64,000 nt of DNA, taken from contig NZ_JAGJRS010000022.1 in NCBI RefSeq assembly GCF_017837635.1, positions 124,001 through 188,000 on the forward strand. The letters run 5' to 3'. The first letter of the stretch is position 1. The number at the start of each line of letters is the position of its first letter. A program made the translations under genes and the position numbers. The DNA is from Frateuria flava (lineage in GTDB: Bacteria > Pseudomonadota > Gammaproteobacteria > Xanthomonadales > Rhodanobacteraceae). The notes under the pieces were generated by a model, which saw nothing but the letters and a program-made list of their open reading frames with translations, did no database searches and had not been told where the DNA came from. This document shows, piece after piece, positions 9,701 through 18,900 of this stretch.

Positions 9701-10433
9701 CGCGTCCCCCGCCGGCCGTGCACCGGCCACCGGTCAGCCTGCGGCCACCGCGGCAGGGAAGGGCAGTCCGGCCGTGATCCGCCCCGCGCCGCCCACGGCT
9801 GCCGCCGGCCCCACCGCCGACCCCTGTGCCGCGCCGGACCTGGTCGGTGCGGGCCGCGCCTGCTTCGACAGCATCGACGGCACGCGCGGCCCCGCGCTGG
9901 TGGTGGTGCGTGCCGGCGCCAAGACGCTGGCGATGACCCGCTCGGAAATCACCGTCAACGAGTACAACCGCTATTGCGCGGCCACCGGCAAGTGCAGCGC
10001 CATCGCACTGGACGACCGTTCCGCCGGCAGCCTGCCGGTGAGCAACATCAGCCTGGCCCAGGCACGCGCTTACGCGGCATGGCTCGGCGGCGCCAGCGGC
10101 CACGTCTATCGCCTGCCGACCGACGCCGAGTGGCTGGCGGCCGCGCGCGCCGGGGGCGGCTGGAAGCAGGCGCCGGACAGCAACTGCATTCCACCGACCG
10201 CCGGGGCCGACGACGGCGGCGGCGCGCCGATCGCCGCCCGCGGTCGCAGCCCCAACCCGTGGGGCCTGATCAACCTGACTGGCAATGTCTGGGAATGGGT
10301 GGACGATGGCGCCGCGGTGCGCGGCGGCAGCTACACCAGCTACTGGTCCGACTGCACCGTCGACAGCCGGCGCCCTGACGGCGGCGGCGCGCAGAAGGAT
10401 GTCGGCCTGCGCCTGGTGAGGGAGGTGCCATGA
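6729..10433 (+). CDS. Second PpkA-like Ser/Thr kinase with periplasmic repeats and C-terminal FGE-sulfatase (SUMF1/EgtB-like) domain
   Basis: 1234 residues from the ATG at 6729. The first ~500 residues parallel the preceding kinase almost throughout: N-terminal domain, a linker with four T-x-V motifs (T81, T96, T115, T134), a kinase domain with K226, the same H-S-D loop (D322) and DFG D340, and one helix near 469-491. The periplasmic part is much longer: a helical TPR-like region of ~500 residues, a Pro/Ala linker, then a C-terminal FGE-sulfatase domain (about 1035-1234; EITVNEYNRYC, YRLPTDAEW, LTGNVWEW, RGGSYTS). In other T6SS kinases such extracellular domains are thought to sense ligands; enzymatic activity here is not supported. 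Its stop overlaps the next ATG (ATGA). Confidence 0.9.
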   Translation: MNTLAELIAAFRNGHLPLPVLLDTLDRRGAVPEDRHHDELALVRRLHDEGELDAEIGRALLDRLMAVQTITAEAVVADDATVVAPAGFVAMEGDATRVAPPVVARGMSEDPGDATVVMPASRPPVVSEPVGGTTVVMPASHGRAPDDAQSTGTQSGTGTGTHSGNSASWERLAGAAGGDHAHVGMLLKGRFLLEREIGRGGMGVVFLARDERKVEARDRDPYVAVKVLNDEFRRHPDSLIALQRESRRSQSLAHDNIVRVYDFDKDGTIVFMTMEYVDGSDMKALIRERAYNGMPLAKARPLIEGMAWALKRAHAAGVVHSDFKPGNVMVTREGVPKVFDFGIARAGKHMGDAVGEQTVFDAGTLGALTPAYASLEMIQGSEPTPSDDIYALGCVAFELLTGKHPFDKVSAEVAMREGRKPPAVPGLTRRQYKALCDAVAFRGEDRLRTAQEFVEGLREVGLRERIGPYLAWGTGALVVLVAGGWGGAHYLHQRKVAQVIARFTPDDAHRYTDEAQAMAALDTLGDEERKRLVLDQGDLIQRFLLSRLDAYWNPAQGRYDYAHAQQLFALRDQLKLYSPELDIRRSAMDQQKNELLNSLDTQLSQRIEAGAIFADQPDNAIETLQKIRAIDPSSSLLKNAELELKYDIAIGNALALHHGDQATAQLKQAIALFPDSARLQRRQAQLEAMSSGTAVAAAPTAATATSLPEARAALAVLIARPEASAEWQRQVAAAMAPLKGDTSPQTRALIDQLAAAIARVADRQTDALHLPQDQALVDFGLSVAPRSAVLKAEHDRLAALDKQQQDRLAQESAAAEVTARIESVKRAAAAGDTAKAQESLARIRTLVPQHPFLASEGPQLLADAYLGQAREAFRKGRYQAATDVLTRAIGLLGQRTDLVKASARYGLAADLVKARGQALSPTELDRLRHQLAQVRHADADALAALEAEMKLRGQLGEGSLAALLDSLKSVSGAPSTPVSPAATPTPAQGNVASPAGRAPATGQPAATAAGKGSPAVIRPAPPTAAAGPTADPCAAPDLVGAGRACFDSIDGTRGPALVVVRAGAKTLAMTRSEITVNEYNRYCAATGKCSAIALDDRSAGSLPVSNISLAQARAYAAWLGGASGHVYRLPTDAEWLAAARAGGGWKQAPDSNCIPPTAGADDGGGAPIAARGRSPNPWGLINLTGNVWEWVDDGAAVRGGSYTSYWSDCTVDSRRPDGGGAQKDVGLRLVREVP

Positions 10434-10741
10434 ACGATCGCGAACGCATCGTCAACCGCGACCTGAGCCTCCTCGACGAGGCTCATTACGGGGGGCGCAT
10501 CGCCCGCGCCGAGTACCGCGCGCGCCGGCGCAACGTGCTGTCCGCCTTGCGCGACAGCCACGGCATCACCGCCCGCAAGGCGGTGGTGCGTCCGGCCCGT
10601 CCCGCCGACGTGCCGGACGCCGACGTGGTACCGGCCCTGTTGGGCAGGACGACGCGTTCGAGCCGGATGCTGCTGGCGCTCTTCGCCGCCGGTGCGCTCG
10701 CTTGTGCCGTGCTGCTCGGCTTGCTGTTCGTCACCTCCTGA
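10430..10741 (+). CDS. Small single-pass membrane protein, last gene of the T6SS regulatory operon
   Basis: 103 residues, translationally coupled to the second kinase by a 4-base overlap. The first ~75 residues are charged and Arg-rich, likely cytoplasmic, and residues ~79-101 form one C-terminal transmembrane helix (LLALFAAGALACAVLLGLLF). This tail-anchored layout with no signal peptide suggests an inner-membrane protein facing the cytoplasm. No family was recognised. Coupled translation with a kinase suggests a partner or adaptor in the same complex, which is inference. A weak hairpin followed by four T residues near 10777-10798 could end the operon. Confidence 0.7.
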   Translation: MNDRERIVNRDLSLLDEAHYGGRIARAEYRARRRNVLSALRDSHGITARKAVVRPARPADVPDADVVPALLGRTTRSSRMLLALFAAGALACAVLLGLLFVTS

Positions 10742-10934
10742 AATGTGAATGCCTGATGAGTCATTCGTGAACGAAATGCCTTCGGATGGGCGCTTTTGTT
10801 GACGGACTTCGCACTACAGGGTGAGACCGCGCGTTTGCGCGGCTGCCAGCGGCCGGGTCGGATCCCGGCCGTCGCGTTGATGCGGCCCGGCAACCGGCGC
10901 CGCGCCAAGGAAACGGTCATCAAAGGGGAATGAC
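10742..10934 (+). promoter_or_regulatory. Structured 5' leader of the two-partner secretion operon, three consecutive hairpins
   Basis: Between the T6SS operon and tpsB lie three GC-rich stem-loops in a row. The first is 10827-10842 (arms CCGCGC/GCGCGG, loop GTTT), the second 10851-10870 (7-bp arms GGCCGGG/CCCGGCC), and the third 10882-10903 (GCGGC-CCGG, loop CAA, one bulge). They are followed by a short linker and the ribosome site AAAGGGGAA at 10922-10930, ahead of the GTG at 10935. I compared it by eye with c-di-GMP-I, SAM and SAH riboswitch cores and did not recognise any. No convincing -35/-10 pair was identified. Confidence 0.5.
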
Positions 10935-12944
10935 GTGCGGATTGCTTGCCTCGCAGCAGCGGTGGCCCTTGCCCTGGCGGGCGGGAACGCGTTGGCCCAG
11001 GCGTCGCCACCGGCACCGGCCGCGCCGGGTGCCCCCGCGCAGGACATTCTGGTCAGCGGCGTCCCGACGGAAGGGCCGCAGGCCGACCAGGTGCAGGAGC
11101 TGATCCAGTCCGAATACCAGCAGGCGCTGGCCACCGCGGGCGCCAGCTCGCTCGACGCCGGCCAACTGCAGGCCGCCGCCGTGCTGATTACCACCCGGCT
11201 GCATGACGCCGGCTACCCCGACGCCCACGCCTACCTGCCGGGGCAGGTGCTGGCGGTACACCTGGGGGCGGGCGCGACGCCTGCGGCGACCGTGGCGCAG
11301 GCCCTTGCCACGCCGGCGGCGCCGGTGCCCGACGCCGCAGCCACCGCCGCGGTACCGCCGCTGCGCGAGCGCGAGGCCGCCGGGGCGCAGGAACAGACCT
11401 TGGCCGTGCATGGCTTTCGCGTGCAGGGGGTGGGTGACCATCCCGAGGACGGCATCACCCCGGCCACCGTGCAGGCGATGGCCGACGAGCAGTTCGCCAC
11501 GCTCTCCGGCGGGTCCGGCAAGCCGGTCCAGGCCAACTTCAGCCAGCTGCAGCAGGTTGCCGACCGCATCACCGACCGCTATCGCAAGGCCGGTTACATC
11601 GTGGCCACCGCCTTCGTGCCCGCGCAGGACGTGGGCAGCGACGGCATCGTGCGGCTGGGGGTGCTCGAGGGCACGATCGGCAAGGTCGTGGTGAAGGGCA
11701 CCTCGCGCTACCGGCCGGGAGTGATTGCCGCGCCGGCCGAGAAGCTCAAGGGGCAGCCGTTGCGCAAGCAGGACATCGACTCGGCGCTGCTGTACGCGCG
11801 CGACCTGCCGGGCGTGACCGTCTCTTCCACCTTCCAGCCCGGCGCCAGGACCGGCCAGACCGACCTGGTCATGGTCGCGCACGAGGCCAGGAGCCCGTTC
11901 ACCTTCACCGTGGGCGGCAACAACTACGGCACCGAACTGACCGGTCGCTACCGCGCGCAGGCGGGCGCGGCCTGGAACAGCCCGCTCGGCATCGGCGACC
12001 AGCTGAACGCCAACGTCGACTACGCGCTGGACCCGCACAGCAACGTCTATTACGCGCTGTCCTACCGTGCGCCCACCGTGGTGGTGCCGGGGCTGAGCGG
12101 CGTGATCGGCGCCACCCGCAGCGAACTTCAGATCAACAGCGGCGCCTTCGCCGATCTGAAGGTGCGCGGCCCGACCTCCTCGACCTTCGCCGGCGCCGAC
12201 TGGAAGTTCGTCAACACCGACGACGTCTCGATGCAGAGCTCGCTGCGCTACATCCGCGAGAAGTCCCAGCTCGGCGCGCTCGGCGTGAAGCTCTCGGACG
12301 AGCGCTTCGACGTGGCCGAACTGGGCTTTGGCCTGCAGCGCACCGACCAGCGCCTGCGCGGCCTGGACGTGGTGCAGGGCAGCCTGCGCAAGTCGGTGCG
12401 CGACGACTCGCTGGAACCGGACCTGGTCAGCCCCGACCACGACAGCAACTTCCTGCTGGCGCGGCTTTCCTACACCCGCCTGCAGTTCCTGACCCGTTCG
12501 CAGCGCCTGTACTTCAAGCTGGGCGGCCAGTACACGCGTGATGCGTTGCCGCCGCTGGAGCAGTTCGTGATCGGCGGCCCGGACAGCGTGCGCGCCTATC
12601 CGATCGCCGACGCGCTCACCGACCGCGGCTGGTACACCTCGCTGGAGTACCACATCGACGCGCCGGGCCTGGGCGACCGGGTCTCGCCGTTCTACGACCG
12701 CCCCTGGCGCGAGCTGCTGGAAGTGGAGGTGTTCTATGACTTCGGCCGCGGTTACGCCTCGAACCATCGCGACGGCAACAACCCGATCGAAACGCTCGAG
12801 GGCATCGGCGCGGGCCTGATCTTCCGCATCCCGCGTTTCCACCATTTCGAATTCCGCCTCGACGCCTCGGTGCCGACCGGCAGCCGCGACGCTTCGGACA
12901 AGCGCGGCTACCACGTCTATTCGCGCTTCGGCTTCACCTTCTGA
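10935..12944 (+). CDS. TpsB outer-membrane transporter of a two-partner secretion system (ShlB/FhaC/HecB family)
   Basis: 669 residues from a GTG with a good ribosome site (AAAGGGGAA). A signal peptide of ~22 residues ends at ALAQ. Two canonical POTRA domains follow at about 155-243 (ending GVLEG) and 243-312 (starting VVVKGTSRYRP), then a 16-strand-type Omp85/TpsB barrel to the end (final residues SRFGFTF, the terminal aromatic). Between the signal peptide and the first canonical POTRA is an additional ~75-residue segment (about 36-110) with POTRA-like pattern (ILVSGV, then LITTRLHDAGYPDAHAYLPGQ). The protein exports its partner TpsA, encoded 13 bases downstream, across the outer membrane without ATP. 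Usual TpsB length is 550-600, so the extra N-terminal part accounts for the excess. Confidence 0.93.
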   Translation: MRIACLAAAVALALAGGNALAQASPPAPAAPGAPAQDILVSGVPTEGPQADQVQELIQSEYQQALATAGASSLDAGQLQAAAVLITTRLHDAGYPDAHAYLPGQVLAVHLGAGATPAATVAQALATPAAPVPDAAATAAVPPLREREAAGAQEQTLAVHGFRVQGVGDHPEDGITPATVQAMADEQFATLSGGSGKPVQANFSQLQQVADRITDRYRKAGYIVATAFVPAQDVGSDGIVRLGVLEGTIGKVVVKGTSRYRPGVIAAPAEKLKGQPLRKQDIDSALLYARDLPGVTVSSTFQPGARTGQTDLVMVAHEARSPFTFTVGGNNYGTELTGRYRAQAGAAWNSPLGIGDQLNANVDYALDPHSNVYYALSYRAPTVVVPGLSGVIGATRSELQINSGAFADLKVRGPTSSTFAGADWKFVNTDDVSMQSSLRYIREKSQLGALGVKLSDERFDVAELGFGLQRTDQRLRGLDVVQGSLRKSVRDDSLEPDLVSPDHDSNFLLARLSYTRLQFLTRSQRLYFKLGGQYTRDALPPLEQFVIGGPDSVRAYPIADALTDRGWYTSLEYHIDAPGLGDRVSPFYDRPWRELLEVEVFYDFGRGYASNHRDGNNPIETLEGIGAGLIFRIPRFHHFEFRLDASVPTGSRDASDKRGYHVYSRFGFTF

Positions 12945-12957
12945 CGGACCTTTGCCC

Positions 12958-15900
12958 ATGCACACCACCTGCGCGACCTTCCGCAAGGACTCCCTCGCCA
13001 GCCTGCGCCGCAAGGCACTGCCGCTGAGCCTGTCGCTGCTGCTGTGCGGCGCGCTCGCCAGCGCACCGGTCCAGGCCGGCGGCGGGGTGGGACGGACCAC
13101 CACGCCGACCGGCGGCACCGTCGTCGGCGGCAGCGCCAGCATCCTGCAGGACGGCGCCAACGTGGTGATCAACCAGACCAGCGACAAGCTGGTACTGAAC
13201 TGGCAGAGCTTCAACCTGGGACAGGACGCGCTGGTGCGCTTCAACCAGCCGGGCACATCGGCGATCGCGCTCAACCGCATCCTCGACCAGAACCCGAGCC
13301 AGATCTTCGGCCAGATCAGCTCCAACGGGCAGGTGTTCCTGATCAACACCCACGGCATCATCTTCGGCAGCACCGCGCAGGTGAACGTGGGCGGGCTGGT
13401 CGCCAGCACGCTGGACCTCACGCCGACCGATTTCCTCTCCAACCACTTCAACCTCAACGCGGTCGGCGGCGGCGCGGGCATCGTCAACCACGGCACGATC
13501 GCGGCGGCCAGCGGCGGTTCGGTCAGCCTGATCGGCGGAAGCGTGGCCAACGACGGCGTGATCCTGGCCAACTACGGCCGGATCAACCTCGACGGTGCCG
13601 AGCACGCGGTGCTGGACTTCGATGGCAACGGGCTGATCAACGTCCAGATCACCGGCGAACTGAAGCAGCGCCTGGATGCCAAGGCGGCGGTCAGCAACGC
13701 CGGCACGCTGCAGGCCGATGGCGGCACCGTCGTGCTGGAGGCCGCGGCCGCGCGCGACCTGTTCACCAACCTGGTCAACAACTCGGGCGTGATCGACGCC
13801 GGCGCGATCAGCCACGACGGCGGCGCGGTACGCCTGGTCGCACGCGGCGGCGACACCGTCAGCAGCGGCCGCATCGATGCCACGGGTACGCACGGCGGCA
13901 GCGTGCAGCTGCTGTCCGACCGCAACGTCGGCGTGACCGGCGGCAGCATCGATGCCTCCGGTACGTTCGGCGGCGGTGACATCCGCGTCGGTGGCGGCTG
14001 GCAGGGCGGCGAAGGGTTGCAGACGGCCAAGGCGGTCTACGTGGACGGCGACGCCACGCTCAAGGCGGACGCCACGCGCAACGGCGATGGCGGCTCGGTG
14101 GTGGTCTGGGGCAACCAGGTCAACAACTTCTACGGCAGCATCAGCGCGCGCGGCGGCGCCTACGGCGGTGACGGCGGTCGCGTGGAGACCTCGTCGCACG
14201 AGGGACTGAACGCGCAGGGCCACGTCGACGCGTCGGCCGCGCACGGCAACATGGGCAGCTGGCTGCTCGATCCCTACAACATCACCATCAGCAGCGGCAC
14301 GGACAGCAAGGTCTCCGGCGGCCCCGTCTACACGCCCAGCGGCAACCCGTCGGTGGTCAACGCCGGGGAGATTGGCACGGCGCTGACCGGTGGCACCAGT
14401 GTCTACGTGTTCACCAACACCGCCGGCGGGTCGCAGAACGGCGACATCACGGTGAATGCCCCGATCACCGCGAGCGGGGCGGGCCAACTCTACCTGCAGG
14501 CCTTCGGCAGCATCTTCGTCAACGACGACATCACCGCGGCGGCCGGGCAGTCGCTGGACGTGCATCTGTGGGCCAACTACGCCGGCACCGCCGGCGCGAG
14601 CACCTACACCAAGGGCTCGTGCACCACCGCCTGCGTGGTGAGCATCGGCGATACCGGCGCCGCGACGATCGATACCCATGACGGGCTGGTCGACATCCTG
14701 GCCTCGGGCGCGGTGAAGATCGGCAACAGCACCAACACCGCGGTGGTCAACGCCGCCACGCTCACCATCGGCAGCGCCAGCAACAAGGTCGCGTCGATCA
14801 AGGAGGGCAGCAACGGCAGCATCGTGGCGACCACGGTGACCGCGCGCGCCACCAACGGCATCACGCTGGCCAACAGTGCCAACGCGATCGGTACGGCCAA
14901 CCTCTACGGCGGCACCACCCAGATCAGCGACAGCACCAGCCTGGTGCTGGGCACGGTGGCCACCGGCAGCCTGACCGCGACCACCAGCGGCACGCTGGGC
15001 TTCGCCGGCGGCAGCGTCAGCGGCAACCTCACCGCGACCAGCAATGGCGACATCAGCCAGACCGGCGCGCTCACCGTCACCGGCACGTCGAGCTTCAGCG
15101 CGGGCGCCGGCCTGATCACGCTCACCCAGGCCAACAACGACTTCCAGGACGCGGTCAGCCTCGGCGGCGGCGCTGCGCAGATCACCGACAAGAACGCCCT
15201 GACGCTCGACCAGGTGAGCACGGACGACCTGGTCGCCACCAGCACCGGCGCGCTGAACCTGGGAACCGGCACCGTCGGCGGCAACCTCACCGCGACCAGC
15301 AACAACGGCGCGATCACCCAGGCCAGCGGCGGGCTGGCGGTCACCGGCACCAGCACGATCCATGCGGGCACCGGCAGCATCACGCTCGCCGATGCGGCGA
15401 ACGACTTCACCGGCCTGGTGACCCTCGCCGGCGGCGCCACGCAGATCACCAGCAGCGGTGCGCTGTCGCTGGGCACGCTCGCCACAGGCAACCTCACCGT
15501 CGACAGCGGCGACCTGCTGACGTTCGCCGGCGGCACCGTCACGGGCAGCCTCGATGCTACGAGCGCGGGCAACCTGGGCCAGACCGGCGCGTTGGACGTG
15601 ACCGGCATCTCTAGCTTCACGTCCAGTGGCGGCGGCACCGTCACGCTGACCCAGACGGGCAATGTCTTCGGCGGAGCGGTCAGCCTGACCGGCGGCGCCA
15701 CGCAGATCACCAGCGGCGGCGCGCTGTCGCTCGGCACGCTCGCCACCGGCAACCTGACGGCCACCAGTAGCGGCGCGCTCGACCTTGGCCAGGGCTCGGT
15801 GGGTGGCGCGCTCGTGGCCACCAGCAACGGGGGCGCGATCACCCAGGACGGTGCGCTCGCAGTCACCGCGGCCAGCACGCTGGACGCCGGCGGTGCGGCA

Positions 15901-18900
15901 ATCACGCTGGCCGACGCAGGCAACGTATTCACCGGCGCGGTAAGCGCTGCCGGTGGCGACGTGTCGTTGCAGTCGTCGGGCGACCTCACCGTGGCCGCGC
16001 TGACCAGCGGCACGGACGCCTCGGTGAGCCTGATCGCGGGCGGCTCGCTGTTCCTGCCCACGGCGGCGATCGACACCGGCCTGGGCAACCTGACCCTGGC
16101 CGCCAACGGCGGCAACCTCGGCATCAACGGCAACCTGAGCGGCGCCGACGTGTCGCTGGCCAGCCATGACGGCCTGGTCCTCGCGTACGACGTCACCGCC
16201 AGCGGGACGCTCGGCCTGGGCAGCAGCAGCGGGGCAATCACCCAGACCGCCGGCACCCTCACCGCCGGCGGCACCAGCGCGATCACCGCGGCCGGCGACA
16301 TCACGCTGGCCGGTGCCGCCAACGACTTCCAGGACGCCGTGAGCCTGAACGGCGGCAGCGTGCAGATCACTGACGCCAACGCGTTGGTGCTGGGTACCCT
16401 CGCCACCGGCAACCTGACCACGAACAGCGCGGGCAGCCTGACGCTGGGCGCCGGCACGGTCGGCGGCAACCTCGTCGCCACCAGCGGCGGCGCGATCGAC
16501 CAGGCCAGCGGCGGCTTCGTCGTCACCGGCACCAGCAGCCTCGACGCCGGGGCCAACGCGATCACGCTCACCGACACCGGCAACGACTTCGCCGGCGCGG
16601 TGAGCCTCACCGGCGGCACCGTCGCCATCACCGACAGCAACGCGCTGAGCCTGGGCACCCTCGCCACCGGCGCGCTGACCGCCACCAGTACCGGTGCGCT
16701 CGACCTCGGCCAGGGCGCGATCGGCGGCAACCTCACGGCCACCAGCCATGGCGGCGCCATCAGCCAGGCCGGCGGCCTGGCCATCAGCGGCACCAGCGAC
16801 ATCGACGCCGGCAGCGGCGCCATCACGCTCGACAACAGCGCCAACAGCTTCGCCGGTGCGGTCAGCCTCGCGGGTGGCACGACGCGGATCACCAACAGCG
16901 GAAGCCTGGCGCTGGGCACGCTGGGCACCGGCGACCTGACGGTGGTCAGTGCGGGCACGCTGAGCTTCGTCGGCGGCAGCGTCGGCGGCAACCTGAATGC
17001 CACCAGCGCGGGCGACATCAGCCAGAGCGGTGCGCTGGTCGTCACCGGCACCTCCAGCGTCGATGCCGGCACCGGCGCGATCACGCTCACCCAGGCCAAC
17101 AACGACTTCGGCGGCGCGGTCAGCCTGGCTGGCGGCGCCACGCAGATCGTGGACCGCAACGCGCTGGTGCTGGGCACGCTGGCCACCGGCAACCTGGCCG
17201 CCACCAGCCACGGCAACCTCAACCTCGGTACCGGCAGCCTCTCCAGCACCCTGGTCGTCACCAGCAACGGCGGCGCGATCAGCCAGGCCGCGGGCGGGCT
17301 CGTGATCAGCGGCAATGCCACGGTCAACGCTGGCAGCGGTGCGATCACGCTCAACGACGCGGCGAACGATTTCGGCGGCACGGTGAACCTCGTTGGCGGC
17401 GCCACGCGTGTCACCGATGCCAATGCGCTTGCGCTGGGCACGCTGTCGACCGCGAACCTGACCGCGGTCAGCCACGGCGCGCTGAACCTCGGCAGCGGCA
17501 CCGTCGCCGGCAACCTCGCCGCGACCAGCAACGATGGCGCGATCAGCCAGTCGGGCGGCCTGACCGTCAACGGCACCAGTGCCATCGACGCGGGCAACGC
17601 CGGCATCTCGCTCGCCGGTCCGGGCAACGATTTCATTGGCGCGGTCAGCCTGTCCAACAGCGGCGCCCACAACGTCGCCGTGGACAACGGCAGCCACGCG
17701 CTGGTGCTGGGCAGCTCGACCGTCGGCACCGGCACGCTGTCGCTGACGGGCCTTGGCCTGACCCAGGTGGGCGGCATCACCCAGGCGGCCGGCGGCGGGG
17801 CCGTGACCCTGGCCGCCGGCAGTGGCGCGCTGGTACTCGACAACGCCGGCAACGACTTCACCGGTACCGTGGATGCCCAGGGCGCGTCCGTCTCGCTGAC
17901 GACGCTGGGCGACCTGCACGTGGTCGGCATGAACGTCGCCACCAACGGCTCGCTCAGCCTGGTGGCCGGCGGCGCGCTGGACCTGGCCTCGTTCGGGGCG
18001 ATCGACACCGGCACCGGCGACCTCACGCTTAGCGCGGGCGATGGCCTCGCCACCAGCGCGGACCTTGGCGGGAATAACGTATCGCTGACTGGCGGCGCGG
18101 GCCTGACGCTCAATGGCAACGTCACCGCGAGCGGCACCCTCTACCTGGGCAGCACCAACGCGGCGATCAGCCAGACCGCCGGCGCGCTCTCCGCCGCCGG
18201 CACCACCACCGTCGACGCGGGCACCGGGACCATCACGCTCACCAGCGCCGGCAACGATTTCCAGGGAGCGGTCAGCCTGACCGGCGGCAGCGCGCAGATC
18301 GTCGACGCCAACGTACTGACCCTGGGCACGCTCGCGACCGACGACCTCACCGCCACCAGCACGGGCAACCTCGGCCTCGGCAAGGGCACCGTGGCCGGCA
18401 CGCTGCTGGCAACCAGCAACGGCGGCGCGATCAGCCAGGCCAGCGGCGGGCTGACTGTCAACGGCACCAGCACGCTCGACGCCGGCAGCAGCGCGATCAC
18501 CCTGGCGGACGGCAACAACGACTTCGTGGGTACGGTGAGCCTGAGCGGCGGCGCGGTCGGGATCACCGACCGGAACGCACTGTCGCTGGGCACCCTCGCC
18601 ACCGGGTCGCTGGCCGCGACCAGCACGGGTGCGCTCGACCTGGGCGCCGGCACCATCAGCGGCAACCTCGTCACCGGCAGCAACGGCGGTGCGATCACGC
18701 AGGACGGTGCGCTGACGGTGAGTGGCACCAGCAGCATCGATGCGGGCAGCGGTGCCATCACGCTGGCCAGCGCGGCCAACGATTTCACCGGCGCGGTCAG
18801 CGTCGCCGGCGGCACCACCCAACTGGTCGACGCCAACGCGCTGACCCTGGGCGCGCTGGACACGGGCGCCCTGAGCGTGACCAGCACCGGCGCGCTCAAC

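Noticed and set aside
6681-10103. A 1140-codon open frame on the - strand antisense to the second kinase
   Set aside because: Composition is His/Arg/Gly-rich without recognisable motifs, and the + strand frame encodes a complete kinase. GC-rich antisense shadow.
10742-10934. c-di-GMP-I (GEMM), SAM or SAH riboswitch in the tpsB leader
   Set aside because: The conserved core bases and tetraloop-receptor pattern were not found by eye. Only generic hairpins can be supported.
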